Assembly: GCF_004798865.1 (NCBI RefSeq)
Contig: NW_025335268.1
Span: 5,214,486 to 5,278,485 of the forward strand
Direction: 5' to 3'
Source: Varanus komodoensis
Taxonomy: Eukaryota; Chordata; Lepidosauria; Squamata; Varanidae
DNA length: 64,000 nt
The notes under the pieces are model-generated. The model did not search any database. It saw nothing but the letters and a program-made list of their open reading frames with translations, and was not told the origin of the DNA. Shown one piece after another: positions 43,601 to 54,110 of the stretch (its first letter is position 1; the number at the start of each line of letters is the position of its first letter). Both the position numbers and the translations under genes were made by a program.

Positions 43601-45481
43601 TTTGCTCTCCCTCCCCCTCTCCCCCTCCCTCCCCCTCGAAAAAATTGCAGTGAGGGAAACGGCAGAATAGCTATAAAATCAGAAAAGATATATCAAAGGG
43701 CCATCTTGTTAAAAAATAAGCAAACCTCTCCCCAACTTGCTCAGTCTTTCTTTTTCTGAGCCTTGCAATTTTCTACTCACGCACACATGGAAAATGCAGC
43801 TCTCTGCTGTGTTCTGGCAGTTATATTTTTTTCAATGGAGCTCCCTCCAGTCTAGATACCCAACGATGCTAGAATTACAAAGCGCCATGGCTCCCATGCC
43901 CCTGCAGAACATTCCCCATTCATTGCTAGAACAACTCTACACTATTAATTCTCTGATCCTGGCAGTATTTACCTTTGAGTGTAGGTCCCACTGACCTCAG
44001 TGAGGTACATGCATGGGCTAATGGGATCACCAGGAAAAACAAAATCACCCTCCTTGCACACTCTCTGGTTTCAGAGGAGCTGCTCTGCTTTGTGATAGCC
44101 TATTCAGTATATTAAAGAACGCTTTCATTTGGTTTTGCTGGAAGCCTCTGGTTAAAAATCTAGGAGGCAACTGCCTGTATGTGATCTGCTATTTATAGAT
44201 TGTATAGAGAATAATAGTGAAGTGGTTATTGTGAAATACTGAAATAAGGGTGGGCAAAATAATGATTTTTTTCCTCCTCTGAAAGCACTTCCTGTTGCTA
44301 TTCATTTTTGTTTGGAAACCAGATATGTGTTGGACTCTCCAAGGTGTGCATCTTTTCTGGATGTTCCCTGTTTCTATTCAACCCGCTTTCATTCAAATAT
44401 TTCTGCTGAAGGAGTTTGTGGGTCATTCCTCACCAGATCTGAGCAACAGCGGGATTATATTCTTAAACTGTGATAGCAAGAAAGATATAAAGGCTGGGCA
44501 GGACGAGGAATGGAAATGGGGCAGATAGAGGGAGGCTGTTCCTTGCAGCAAGGAAATCGGCCAGCTACAGAAGACGGGCACTAACTGCAACTGGCTTTGT
44601 ACTGTAGACAAGAGGTGAGGGAGCGGCTGCAGTCCTTCAGATTATATGCATCAGGTAGATCTGACGTAACATGCAGTGGAATCCTACGCATACTTACTGA
44701 GAAGTATGATCTGTTGAATGCAATGAGCTACTCCTGGCTAAGTGTACACAGCCAGAGAGAGTTCACTGAGTAGCAAGAGATGACAACATGTAAAGCATAC
44801 TTATTTTGCATGCTATGCAGTATAATTCCAGAATTTGCACCTGAAATATTAAAGTAGATTCTTCCTCCCTCTTTCTGCTCTGTTGTGCCTATGAGGACGA
44901 CCATGTTTTTCTCTTTAAAAATGTGAATGTTTATATTCCTCATTTTATATTGCGGGGGTAGGATGCAGATTGTAGAGGCTACCTCTGATCCTGTACAGGG
45001 TGGAAAAACCCAATCCCATCAGAGCTTGGGTTGAGCTTCACCTGATGCCCTGCATGGCTTTGCTCTGTATTGCTTGCAGGTGAAAGTCTGGTTCCAGAAC
45101 CGGCGCATGAAGTGGAGGCACTCCAAGGAGGCGCAAGCACAGAAGGACAAGGAGAAGGAGCCCTCGGAGAAGGCGGCAGGGGGTGCTGTGCCGACGGGCG
45201 AGGGCGAGGCCGAGCGCAGCCCCAGCCGCTCGGAAGGCGAGAGCGAGAGCAGCGAGGCTGAATCCTTGGACCTGGAGCCCAGCAGCGATGCCGAACGGAC
45301 AGAGGCAGGGGCCGCTGCTGATCAGCCCCTGCCACGGCACAGCCCCGGGATGCACCACCTGGCCTCTTCGGAAACTGCGGTTCACTCGGAGCCCCCGTCA
45401 GTGGTGCCCACGGGCCTGGACCCAGGCAGAGAGTCTCTGCGGTCCGCCGAGCCCTCTTTTTGCCTGCAGGACTCTCCGTGA
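37137..45481 (+). CDS. HLX: HLX, H2.0-like homeobox transcription factor (whole coding region, 4 exons)
   Basis: Joined exons 37137-37689, 40132-40311, 41276-41460 and 45080-45481 give 439 codons plus stop. HLX is a nuclear homeodomain activator/repressor of the NKL class. In mouse it is needed in visceral mesenchyme for gut and liver growth, and it also acts in haematopoietic and Th1 cells. The start MYTAGLAPFYASNFSLWSAA closely matches the mammalian N-terminus. Two eh1-like motifs are visible: FCIADIL (45-51) and FGIDRIL (163-169); Groucho/TLE binding through them is an inference. The homeodomain is residues 263-322 with F270, L278, W310, F311, Q312 and N313 (positions 8, 16, 48-51). An acidic, Ser/Glu-rich tail follows. 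The human protein is 488 residues as I remember it; the Ser/Gly-rich C-terminal stretch seen there is absent here. The start codon has A at -3 and is the first in-frame ATG. Confidence 0.97.
37690..40131 (+). other. HLX: HLX intron 1
   Basis: 2442 nt, GTAGAG donor and CCCGCAG acceptor, phase 1. CpG-rich throughout. Holds family C palindromic repeat pieces near 38524-38580 ('ttacttggaagtaagtcccg') and 38755-38812. No additional exon is supported; open frames here are composition effects. Confidence 0.9.
40132..40311 (+). CDS. HLX: HLX coding exon 2
   Basis: 180 nt, phase 1 at both ends. Codes DLTSLLSTSRQGG.., then PPAGQFFASLEPINESSGVL and PRNSVQHQFQDTFP, matching the conserved HLX middle region (residues about 185-244). 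Acceptor CAG at 40129-40131, donor CAG|GTACTG at 40312. Confidence 0.95.
40381..40470. mobile_element. Family A MITE in HLX intron 2
   Basis: 'gtgccctccagatagg', then 'atgatgggagctgtagtcg' and 'ggaggccactagctagggg' fit the palindromic family with an internal deletion. Confidence 0.6.
40492..40668. repeat. Family C palindromic repeats, two decayed copies
   Basis: 'ggtgggcttacttccgagta' (about 40532-40551) and 'aacagagcttacttccaagc' followed by 'ttaggattgcag' (40622-40662). The second has the GGATTGCA end characteristic of the family. Confidence 0.6.
41276..41460 (+). CDS. HLX: HLX coding exon 3, homeodomain first part
   Basis: 185 nt, phase 1 in and phase 0 out. Codes residues 245-306: PYAVLTKDTLPQTYKRKRSW, then the homeodomain up to LTDAQ (homeodomain position 44). 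Helices 1 and 2 are here (FSNLQRKGLEKRFEIQKYVT, KPDRKQLAAMLGL). Donor CAA|GTAAGC at 41461. Confidence 0.97.
41461..45079 (+). other. HLX: HLX intron 3, within the homeodomain
   Basis: 3619 nt, phase 0, acceptor TTGCTTGCAG. It splits the homeodomain between positions 44 and 45, a classic intron site in many homeobox genes. The first kilobase is CpG-rich and the rest is AT-rich, with a 20-nt A run (43381-43400), a CT-rich tract (43603-43636) and family C pieces (43140-43290, 44673-44751). Confidence 0.9.
44673..44751. repeat. Family C palindromic repeat in HLX intron 3
   Basis: Order: 'gcagtggaatcctacgcata', 'cttactgagaagtatgatct', 'gttgaatgcaatgagctact' and 'cctggctaagtgtacacag'. Head and tail are inverted relative to each other, as in the full family consensus. 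Confidence 0.6.
45080..45481 (+). CDS. HLX: HLX coding exon 4, recognition helix and C-terminus
   Basis: Codes residues 307-439 and TGA (45479-45481). Begins VKVWFQNRRMKWRHSKEAQA (recognition helix with Gln at position 50 and Asn at 51), then a Lys/Glu-rich part, SPSRSEGESESSEAES and ERTEAG. It ends PSFCLQDSP. The tail after about residue 380 does not match what I remember of the mammalian Ser/Gly-rich end. The frame runs open from the homeodomain to the stop. Confidence 0.96.
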   Translation: MKVWFQNRRMKWRHSKEAQAQKDKEKEPSEKAAGGAVPTGEGEAERSPSRSEGESESSEAESLDLEPSSDAERTEAGAAADQPLPRHSPGMHHLASSETAVHSEPPSVVPTGLDPGRESLRSAEPSFCLQDSP

Positions 45482-46135
45482 CTGCCTGTCCTCTGGGAAC
45501 CAGCCAGGCTGAAAAGCTCCCAGTAGCCCCGGCTCCAGATGCTCGCTCCCCATTTGGGAACTGGGAAAGTATTAACCCCCTAACTGCCAGGTGTCGACCT
45601 GTACTGTCGGTGGAGAGAGGTGGGTTCGGAGGTAACTACACCCTGGCAGCAGGCGGTGGATGTGGGGTGTCAACCACTGTTACAGGTGGGGGCAGAAGTA
45701 GGCACCCCAACCGTGGAGAGAGCGGCTTTATGAACCGCCCCAGGGTGAGTGGGTGGCATTCATGGTGCTGTGAGAGGAGGACAGACTTGTGGGCCCAAAG
45801 AGAGGCTCTGTACATATTGTAGTGCTTACGCAGGCAGTCTGTGCACCTAGCGCTGGGAAGCCTCTCTGCAGGGTCCTTCTGGTGAAGGAGATCCCTCAGG
45901 TTAGAGAAACAACCAAACCTTGTCCTCATCCTTTTGCTAACCCCTCCAGCTCCAGATGTGTCCTCTCCTCCTCCTCCTCTGCGTGTTCACAATGTGAAGT
46001 GTTGTATCACCCCGGCTCCCTACCCTTCTGACCCCTTGTCGAATGTGTTGCTTTATATAATCTGGCCAAGAAATACTGCACTGGAGAGGAGAAGAAGATT
46101 AGATTGTAAATAAATGGTTTGTTAAATTTGTTATG
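45482..46135 (+). other. HLX: HLX 3' UTR
   Basis: About 650 nt from the stop codon to the region after the poly(A) signal, ending in a GT/T-rich downstream element ('ttgttatgtctatttctg'). Open frames inside it are not supported. Confidence 0.7.
46109..46114 (+). terminator. HLX: HLX poly(A) signal AATAAA
   Basis: AATAAA within 'ttgtaaataaatgg', followed 10-40 nt later by a T/GT-rich stretch. It is the only consensus signal seen between the stop codon and the next repeat. Confidence 0.8.
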
Positions 46136-46369
46136 TCTATTTCTGTTGTTAGAGTGTGAAGTCAAAATGGTGTGATCCTGCTTGGGATGGACTGTCAGGA
46201 TAACTACGATGCATTCATGTCCTTAACCGCTCCCCCCAGTGCAGTGGTCACTGTATTATTAGGGGAGGAGGCACTTCCATTTCCAGAAAAGGTGGCTGAT
46301 TCTGAAATTGACCAGTTTGAGAGAAACTATTGGACCAACTTTCAGTATCTGAGCTTAGAAAGTCAGGAT

Positions 46370-46562
46370 TGATGATTGATAGGGCAGGCTTTGGCTTAAA
46401 ACTTCAGAAATTTTAGGAGTTTTACTGTAGTCAGTTTTAACTGATCTTACATTGTAGAGAATTTGCCCTCTTCCTTTAATATCCTCGTGAAAACTTTTGT
46501 AAACTGCCCAGAGAACTTCAGCTACTGGGTAGTATAGAAATGGAATAAAGAAATAATGATTT
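46370..46562 (+). repeat. LINE 3' tail, L2-like
   Basis: 'cttttgtaaactgcccagag' followed by 'ctactgggtagtatagaaat' and 'ggaataaagaaat' is the L2-like terminus. It lies just after the HLX 3' end. Confidence 0.6.
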
Positions 46563-46824
46563 GGTAATATAGAACCACATGTAAATAAAATTAAAATCAA
46601 TGAAAAGCCTCAGGAAAAATCACTCAGAAATGAAATCCACTGATGGCCCTATTACCTGCACTGAGCAGGGGGCTGCACCCAGTGCCCTCCCCACTCTGTT
46701 ATTCTCTGATTCTATTCTCAGCTGGTTTTGTGATTTGATGTGGTCATTGTAAGCTAAAGAAAGGCAGGTCCCAAATAGTAAAAACAAATATGTGTAGTGC
46801 AGCCTTATAGATGTCTACAGAGAT
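46563..46824. other. No gene or family recognised
   Basis: AT-rich intergenic sequence without a motif of note. Confidence 0.3.
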
Positions 46825-47065
46825 GGAAAACCAGTTGAGTTCAATGGTCTTACTTCCAGGCAGGTTGGAATGGGACCGTAGTAACCTAAGTATAATTTCT
46901 AAGCAAACTCAGAGGGAGAACCCATGCATACTTATATGGAAGTCTTGCTTTCAGTGGGATTATCAAGCAGGTGTGGATAGGATCGCACCTTTAGCTTGCA
47001 AATCTTCTGGCAGTAAATCCATTCACACATCATGGGATTTACTTCTGGGTGTATAGGAATGGACT
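46825..47065. repeat. Family C palindromic repeats, two or three decayed copies
   Basis: 'gttgagttcaatggtcttac', 'tacttatatggaagtcttgc' followed by 'cagtgggatt', 'gtggataggatcgcac' and 'tgggatttacttctgggtg' are recurring words of the palindromic family. Confidence 0.55.
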
Positions 47066-47915
47066 TCATGTGCCTTCATGTGAACTTGGAAGAAATATTT
47101 GAATAAAATGCTTATATTTGGTCAGAATTGTAAGGCTTCAGAGTCTGAATAAAATTTCCAGATGTGGCTATGCTGGCTGGGAAATGCTGGGACCAGCAGG
47201 ACTCTTTTCTTTCTAAACATGCATAGGATTGTGGTGTCCCCCTGAAAAGGACATAATTACATCTGAGTTATGAGCTAGAAATTTAACATAGGATGGCAAC
47301 CCTTAGCATGAGTATTAATATCAGACTTAACACCATCAAAAAGCAGATAGCATTTTATTTCAGAGAAAAATATGTTTAGGAAAGGGAGAATGAATTTGAA
47401 TGTTCTCTTTCAGAAATCTAACACAATGGAAAAAGTTCATAGTTCTATTTCCAGCAATACACTTTGTTCCTTCTGGGCCCTTCTTATGTATATGCAGAGA
47501 ATTGTATAAATCAGATTTAAAAGCAAACAAGTAGGTACTGGATCTTAGAAAGTTACTGTCAGATGCTAAGTAATTATATATGAAAAATAAATGAACAGTG
47601 CAACAACTATTTAAAACTCTTAAATGTTTCAGTATCCCCTAATTTAGTGACACAGGATTTTGAATAAATGCTGTGAATTAAGCTGAAGGTTTTAAGAATA
47701 TTTAGGGTAGAATAGTAGCAATGGGGTTGTGTGTGTTTGTTCTGCGGAATTAAAATCAGCAGCTCAATAGAAGCAGAAGCTGCAGTCTTGCCCATCATAT
47801 GAACAGAGACTTGTGTATTGCTTCAGAAAGAGAACCAGGCAGAACGCTCCATTGACTCCAGTGGAGCATTTTTCGGAAGGAAGACGTTGTCCTCAAGGTT
47901 CAGTCCCTGAAGCAG
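47066..47915. other. No gene recognised
   Basis: AT-rich. A short palindrome around 'gctccattgactccagtgg' (47847-47865) is another decayed family C core. Confidence 0.3.
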
Positions 47916-48005
47916 CAGTAGTAGGAATGCTTGGCCCTCCAGAGTCTGTTGGATCTCATCTCCCATCCATCCTAGCCAGGATTGTCCAGGGTGAGAGGTA
48001 CTTCA
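47916..48005. mobile_element. Family A MITE, decayed
   Basis: 'tggccctccagagtctg', 'ctcatctcccatccatcc' and 'agccaggattgtccagggtg' match the family. Confidence 0.5.
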
Positions 48006-49228
48006 GGTTCCCTGTCTCTATTATGGGCTGCTAAAGGAGTCTTGAATCTGTGAAGCCACATTTTTGGTTTCCTTTTCCAGCCCTCCCAAGCTCTATAGGA
48101 AATATTTGCAAGTCAGAAAAAGTTGTGGCCATTAACAAGACAATGTGTTGAAATCAGTTGCTCAGCTTCTTTTAGTTCAGACTACTGATTTGTGGTTTCT
48201 TAATTGTGATGCAATATTTGCTGTTGTATTCGAATCTGCTGGATGTGAGGAATCCATGAGATTTGCATTCAGTGAGCTTAGCTTATTTGAGTTGCAACAC
48301 AAGATGTTCTGCTTAATGCAGTTGCTCTTCCTCTCCACATCACAAAAAAGGCATCTTTTCCAACCATAACTGAAGAAAAAATCCAATATCCATATAATGC
48401 ACAACTTTATCGAGGCTCCTCAAAAATCACTAAAAATATACAAGCACTAAAGAAAAGTCTTTCTGTAATATCCTGCCTTGTGAAGAGATCTGGAGCTCCT
48501 GAATGCTTGCAGTTTTGGCTGTTTCTGAGTTGGCCTAAGATAGGCATTGAAATGTATGGATTTTGGAACAGGTCTCACCAATTGCCCTGCTTTTAAGGAT
48601 AACCTGTCCCCACTAAAGCAGGAGCTGGAGAGGCAAAACAATGAGGGGATGCAGGATGATTGGGTGATGAGCTTATTGAATCTCTCACCAGTACCTCTGT
48701 AGATTTGGAGATTGGGAGAAAACAATGAAATAGCTTGTTCTTGCTGATGGTTTTTACAAGGCGTTGCCAATTCTCTAGCAATGTGTAGTTCTAGTCTCCT
48801 TAATGATCAAATGAAAGCTGGAAGATGCTAGGTGAAAGTCACCCACAAAAGAACAGATAGGTGTCCTTTGTTGGTTATACATCTTCTGGTCTGGAAGCAT
48901 TTCCTATAGAGCAACCACCAAAATCCAGACATATTGAAGGAAGAAGAGAGAACCTGTGGATCCATAAAGTCAGGACTCTTCAAACTTCCACAGAGCTATC
49001 TAGAATGTCCATAAACAAAGCTAAAGTGAAACACCTCTCTTGCATATTTAGCATTCCTCTTTAAATTATTCAGCTCTAAGAGTACAGTCCCATAAAAAGA
49101 TTAAGACCTACAACACCCAGCATGCCCCAACCAGGACTGGACTCAGTGTTTTTCAAATTGCCAGCTTTGCTCACTTTGAAATCCCAACTATGTTACAGAG
49201 CAAGATAGAAGCCCAAACATTTAATTAA
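48006..49228. other. No gene recognised in 1.2 kb
   Basis: Unique-looking intergenic sequence. A possible one-arm family A remnant lies near 49108-49135 ('acctacaacacccagcatgc'). Confidence 0.25.
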
Positions 49229-49282
<54 letters not shown>

Positions 49283-49297
49283 GTCTGTGTGTGAGAG

Positions 49298-49338
<41 letters not shown>
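49229..49338. repeat. Inverted (CT)n..(GA)n microsatellite
   Basis: A CT tract (about 49236-49278) and a GA tract (about 49303-49338) flank a GT/CTGT-rich spacer. The two tracts are complementary and could pair as a long hairpin. Confidence 0.95.
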
Positions 49339-49341
<3 letters not shown>

Positions 49342-49658
49342 GGGGGGGAGGGAGGGAGGGAAGAAAAGCTCAAACTAAAGGTCCAGAAATACACCTGTTG
49401 ACGACACACTTTTGAAAGATCTTGGTTCTTTTTTCTTTCTTGGTTGGAATGGTGATACTAGGATAGAAATTCTACATTTAGTTACTTGAAGTAGTTCCAA
49501 GCAGATGAGTGTAGGATTGCACCATAAGAGAATTTAAGCAAGCCATTTCGATCAAAGTTAAGGAATCCCTCTCAAAACCATTCAAACAATCGAGAAACCT
49601 AGAACTGTAAAATTAGCCCCTATCAGTCTGTTAAGGAGTTGCCTTTTTTTCTTTGACA

Positions 49659-49738
49659 GTTCAATCCTGTACATGCCTACTCAGAAGTAAATCCCCGTGA
49701 GTGGTATGGGGCTTATGCCCAGTTAAGTACATTTACTG
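49659..49738. repeat. Family C palindromic repeat, near full length
   Basis: 'agttcaatcctgtacatgcc', 'tactcagaagtaaatcccc', 'tatggggcttatgcccag' and 'ttaagtac'. The left half is the inverted counterpart of the right half. Confidence 0.65.
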
Positions 49739-50271
49739 AGGCTTTGTTTTGTACAAAATTTGTAAAGAAACTCAGGTGAGATCCTTAGCACTCTTCTTTT
49801 CAAAGCACAAATGGCTACAGTAAGCTAAGGGGTTTAATTGCGGGTGACTGAATTTAGTCTCTGGGGTAACTGTGCCCATCAGGAGCAAGCTGCATTTTGT
49901 TTTTATAGTCATGTGGCTATGATTTAAGCGAGTCTGAAAGTGCCCAGGCTCAGAGCATTGTCCGTCTTTTTATCAGGGCTGGAAAACAGTTACCTTGCTT
50001 TGGTCCCTGTGCTAACATAGCAGGAGTATAGAAATGCAAAGCATAGAATCGTGGTGTGGGCAGAGGAGAGAGAAATGATCTGTGTTTCTCAGCTGACCTG
50101 ATACAGGTAGCTGTCCATAGCATCCCCCTGCCCTCTATTGAGTCAAGGGTCCAAAATTACCCAGTTGCACCTCTCAAATGTCTGTCTGTTCTACAGAGAC
50201 TTTCTCAGCAAAAAGAATGAACACCCTAAGCCCAGCCTAAAGTACTAAGACATATGTTTCAATCCCTCAGT

Positions 50272-50346
50272 CACCTAGTATGTGGAGCAGGGAAGTCCCA
50301 CTGAATTCAGTGGGGCTTACAACCGGGAAAGTGCCCAACTGTAGGC
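50272..50346. repeat. Family C palindromic repeat with perfect core
   Basis: The core CCCACTGAATTCAGTGGG (50297-50314) is a perfect 18-bp palindrome flanked by 'ggaagt' and 'gcttac'. It shows the symmetric design of the family. Confidence 0.7.
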
Positions 50347-50577
50347 TCTTAACTTATTTGGAAAGGAGTTCAACATACATCCAGCAGGGTGACTTCCCAT
50401 TCCATATGTTTAACTGTCCCATAGTCAAGTCAGAAATGCTAGGAATCCTATTGAAATCAACAGCATGACTTTGATTTCAATTACAATTTGAATGTATTCT
50501 TATCTAGTAGCACAGCCCTGTAATGTCTGTTCAGATGTAAGTCCCCTTACATCCCATGAGGTTTATTCCCAGGATAA

Positions 50578-50690
50578 TAGCCTTCCTCAACCTAGTGCCC
50601 CCATAGGAGTACAATCCCATACATCTGGCTCAGGATAATGAGAGCTGTAGTACAGCACTTCTTGGGAGTGTAAGATTGGGGAAAGACAGG
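50578..50690. mobile_element. Family A MITE, decayed
   Basis: 'gccttcctcaacctagtgcc', 'aataatgagagctgtagtac'-like core ('gataatgagagctgtagta') and 'agattggggaaagac' give the usual order. Confidence 0.55.
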
Positions 50691-51967
50691 AGTATAGGAT
50701 TGCAGCTTAAATCTTTCTGGATTTAGATTGTTTTTAGATTGAAGGTGCTGAAAATATTGGCAGCTGTCCAGTCTAAACCTATTCTCAAGAACTTGGATCT
50801 GTCAGAAATCAGTGCATGTATTTCTCAAAATGTTTAGCTTAAGCGATCTCTGATTTGGACTTGCTTCATGTAACCTATCTAGAGTGGGGTAGAAATCTCT
50901 TTCTGTGTGTGTTTAGGTGGCTGGGTATTTCTTTGTACATCTCCAGTTTAAACTTTGAGAATAAGTCAATTCAATGGCAGGTTATTCCTTCTAAGTGTGA
51001 TCAACTTTTATGCAGCCTGCTGTGAGACTTACTTACACCTTTGTGTATGACACTGGTGTAAAAAGTTCTTGTTTTAAATTTTACCCCCATTTGTTAGTAT
51101 TCTTGAAGACAAAAAAACAAGATAAAATATTTTGATCCAATGAAATCAATTTTGAATTAGGAAGTAATTAAGGTTAGATTGCCTAGGCTTTTGAGAATTT
51201 CTGACTAACTGGTTTTTTGACCCAGATGTTGAGGCCAAACAAGCTGAACATCTCAGATCATAATGCCATATCCATTTGAGCAGCATCCTCTAGGAAAACA
51301 CAGTCAATACAATCTTGCTAATGTTAAGCTGGTTAAACAGCCCAAATGATTTCAAGGGTGGAGTGGACCAGCTGCTTAAGAGATGTGTTGAAAATTAGTG
51401 TCACTTTTAATGGGCCACTTTTGCTCAGAAATAAACCAAATTAAGCAGAAAAGGTTTACTCCCAGTTGTGTATGGTTTTGACCTGAAGTGTTTCTATTTG
51501 GACTCACTGGGTTTGCTGCAATGGCTTGCCAAAATTATGCCTGGGCTGCTGTGTTTTGTAGATGGGGAACTGCATAGGTATTTCCTACTGGTGGAGCAAG
51601 TGCAGGGCATTGCTTTCTGGAGAACCTGTGCCTTTGTCAGTCCAGATAAGGTGGCACAGGGATATGGATTCAATCCATGGCTTTGGACTGGTCTCTTCCC
51701 CCTATCCCTTAAATCACTGCATGAAATCATGTTCAGGAATTAGAATGGTACGCTTAATTTTAAAAGTAAAACCCTTGGGTATTTATAAGAGGAACTCACC
51801 CAGCCACCCACATAATTCTGTGCAGCCGGCAGGAAAAAAGTTTCAAGTGGAAGTACCCACAGCTCTTGGAAATACATTGAAAGGATATGTGGGGTATGGT
51901 TTGGAAGAAAGTGCCTAGCAAGAACCCTTTGAGATATAAATGATGTTGAACAGATATGCTGTACAAC
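50691..51967. other. No gene recognised in 1.3 kb
   Basis: AT-rich with scattered family C words ('gtttactcccagttgtg' near 51455). Open frames at 51468-51918 lack a domain and occur on both strands. Confidence 0.3.
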
Positions 51968-52110
51968 ACTGAGCAAGTTTACTCTGGGATAAGTTGTATT
52001 CAATGGGACTTACTCCCTTGTAAGGCTTAAGGCCTAGTATGTTTGTTTAGGAGTGAGGCTACAATTCTAGGCACACTTACAAGTAGAATTCTAGGCATAC
52101 CAAGTCTGAT
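51968..52110. repeat. Family C palindromic repeats, tandem decayed copies
   Basis: 'gtattcaatgggacttactc' and two near copies of 'ctacaattctaggcacac' / 'agaattctaggcatacc' within 60 bp. Confidence 0.6.
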
Positions 52111-52334
52111 TAAATTCAGTGAGAGTTTCTGCCAAGTAATCTTGCATAGGCAGAATGGAAGCGAGCTCTTGGAATGGAAGAGAGCTCTTCCAAGCAAGTT
52201 TAGTCAGATGCAGGTCTGAATCTAGGAAATTTGCTTGCCAGTAAAAAGTGCATTGGATTTGCAGCATAGCAGCTCAATTTCTTGTTTATGCTGAAGTAAA
52301 TCCCACAGTGTTAAATTATTACTATGTTACATAT

Positions 52335-52515
52335 GTATTCTGTCTTTCTTCCTCTTACACAGAATCCAAGGTGCTTACAAGGTTCTTCTCCTCCCCCTTT
52401 TTTATCCTCACAAACACACCTGTGAGGTAGGCTAGACTGAGAATCAGCAACTGGTCTAAAGTCAGCCACTGGGCTTCATAGCTGAGTAGGGTCTCGACCT
52501 CAGACCTTCAGCGCT
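52335..52515 (-). repeat. tRNA-derived MIR-like SINE
   Basis: 'tttttatcctcacaaacac', 'aggtaggctagactgagaat', 'gggcttcatagctgagtag' are the reverse complement of tail and body. The head is partly lost. Confidence 0.7.
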
Positions 52516-52555
52516 CTTATGTATGTGTGTAAAGCTAATAATCATGGCTAAATCC

Positions 52556-52665
52556 TAACTTTCCCCCTGTGATTGGGCACCTTCCAGAAGTGCTGGACTA
52601 CACTTTCCATCATCCTGACAGTGCTGGGAGTTGTAGGCCAGCACATCTGAAAGGCTGGGGATAAA
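52556..52665. mobile_element. Family A MITE, well preserved
   Basis: 'ggcaccttccagaagtgctg', 'gactacactttccatcatcc' and 'ctgggagttgtaggccagc' form the two arms. Confidence 0.65.
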
Positions 52666-52899
52666 AGAGGGGAAGTGACCATATGAGAAGGGGCAAGGCA
52701 GACACCTGCCACTTGCATGACCTTGGTGTAAAACGGCCTTATGGAACCGAGCGCCTGCTTCGTTTGAAAGGTAAGGACATTTCTTAACACGCCTCCAGGC
52801 TGTTGCTCTGCGCTGCGAATTCTAGCCGAGGCGCTAGAGTAGACAGTGCGGGGGCGAATTTTATGTATTCTGCTTTTATGAATCCGCAGCTCACCTATC

Positions 52900-54110
52900 G
52901 GTTGAAGGACACAGTTTCGACTGCGACCGGGCGCAACGCTTCGGTACCACTGATTTTTCTGGGAAGCGCAGCATGGCCCTAAATCTCTCCGGGTTAGCGC
53001 TTGAGAGGACGTCAGCGGCCCCATCCGCTCTGCAGCGAAGACATTCCCGTGCGGACCCAAGTCTGCCGGATGTGGGTGCCCGCCTGCCGCCTAAAAGTGG
53101 GATCGATCGTGCCCCGTCCCCAAACCTCATCCGAGGAAAAGAGCTCGCGGGAGGCCGCAGGAGGCGACCCGAGCTGCGAGCGCGATCCAGGCGGGAGAGG
53201 CGCTCGCTGTAAAGGGCCGGCCACGTCCTCTGTCCCGCGCTCTGACTCAGTGCAAATTTAAAATTAGGAAAGTGCGCGGCGGGGCGGGAGCGGGGGGGGG
53301 GGGGGGGGGGGGGGGGACGCGTAGAGAGTGACCGAACATGGTCTGACCGGAGGAAGCCCTGGCGTGAAAAGTGAAGGCTCCGGAGCCGCAGCCTTTGATT
53401 CGGCGGCTGCCTCTCGGCCTCCGCGCTCCGCGGCCTGCGCGGCGAGCGGCCCGCGCTCCGGGCCCGCTGCCTGCGCGGGCCGTGCTCGCGGCCGGGCCTC
53501 CCCCTGCAAGGACCGGGCCGCTTCTCCGCCTTCGCCCGGCTCCAGGGGCCCTCCCAGGAAGGGGGCAGCCGGGCCAGCGGCGGGGCGGCGCGGGCTGCGC
53601 AGCGCACGGGGGGGGACGGCACCGGCGGCGCTGCGGACGCCTCCTCGGCCGGCCGGGCCCGGCGGCTCCGGCGCGCTCGGGCGGGGCCTGCGCCCACGCC
53701 TCGCTCGTTCGGCCCGGCGGCGGCAGCGTGGCGGGCGAGGCTCCGCAGGGGCGTTGCGGGGAAAGCTCGGAGCGGCCCCCTCGGAGCAGAGGCTCCGCAC
53801 AGCTCGCGCCTCCGCGGCCGTCCCCGCGCCCCTGGCGGGACTGAGCCGGCCGAGGCTCCGGGGAAGCTCGTCGGCTTCTCGCGGAGCCGTCCGGGCACGG
53901 GAGCCGCTCGCCCGCTAGCTCTCCCGCGTTGTCGGGCAGGCCTTCCCGCGACAAGCGGCGGCTTCCCCGCCAAACGGCGGCGGCGATGTTCAAGGCATCT
54001 CGTCGGAAGCCAAGACTCGGCAAGACCGCCTGGCCCAGCGGCCCGGGGAGTGCGGGACGCCTTCGCCGGCTTGGGAGCCTCCTCGAGAGAAGCGGCGTCG
54101 ATCCACCTCT
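52900..54110. promoter_or_regulatory. Large orphan CpG island, 7 kb downstream of HLX
   Basis: Extremely CpG-rich ('gctgcctgcgcgggccgtg'), with long open frames on all sides: 449 codons on the minus strand at 52891-54240 and 196 codons on the plus strand at 53328-53918. These overlap, differ in frame and show only Arg/Pro/Ala/Gly composition, so they are not taken as genes. Contains a TGACTCAG motif (53244-53251) and a 25-nt G run. May be the 5' end of an unseen transcript or a regulatory island of the HLX domain. Confidence 0.65.
53292..53316 (+). repeat. 25-nt poly(G) run
   Basis: Uninterrupted G run inside the CpG island, followed by 'acgcgtagagagtgacc'. Could form a G-quadruplex. The length in the assembly may be unreliable. 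Confidence 0.9.
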
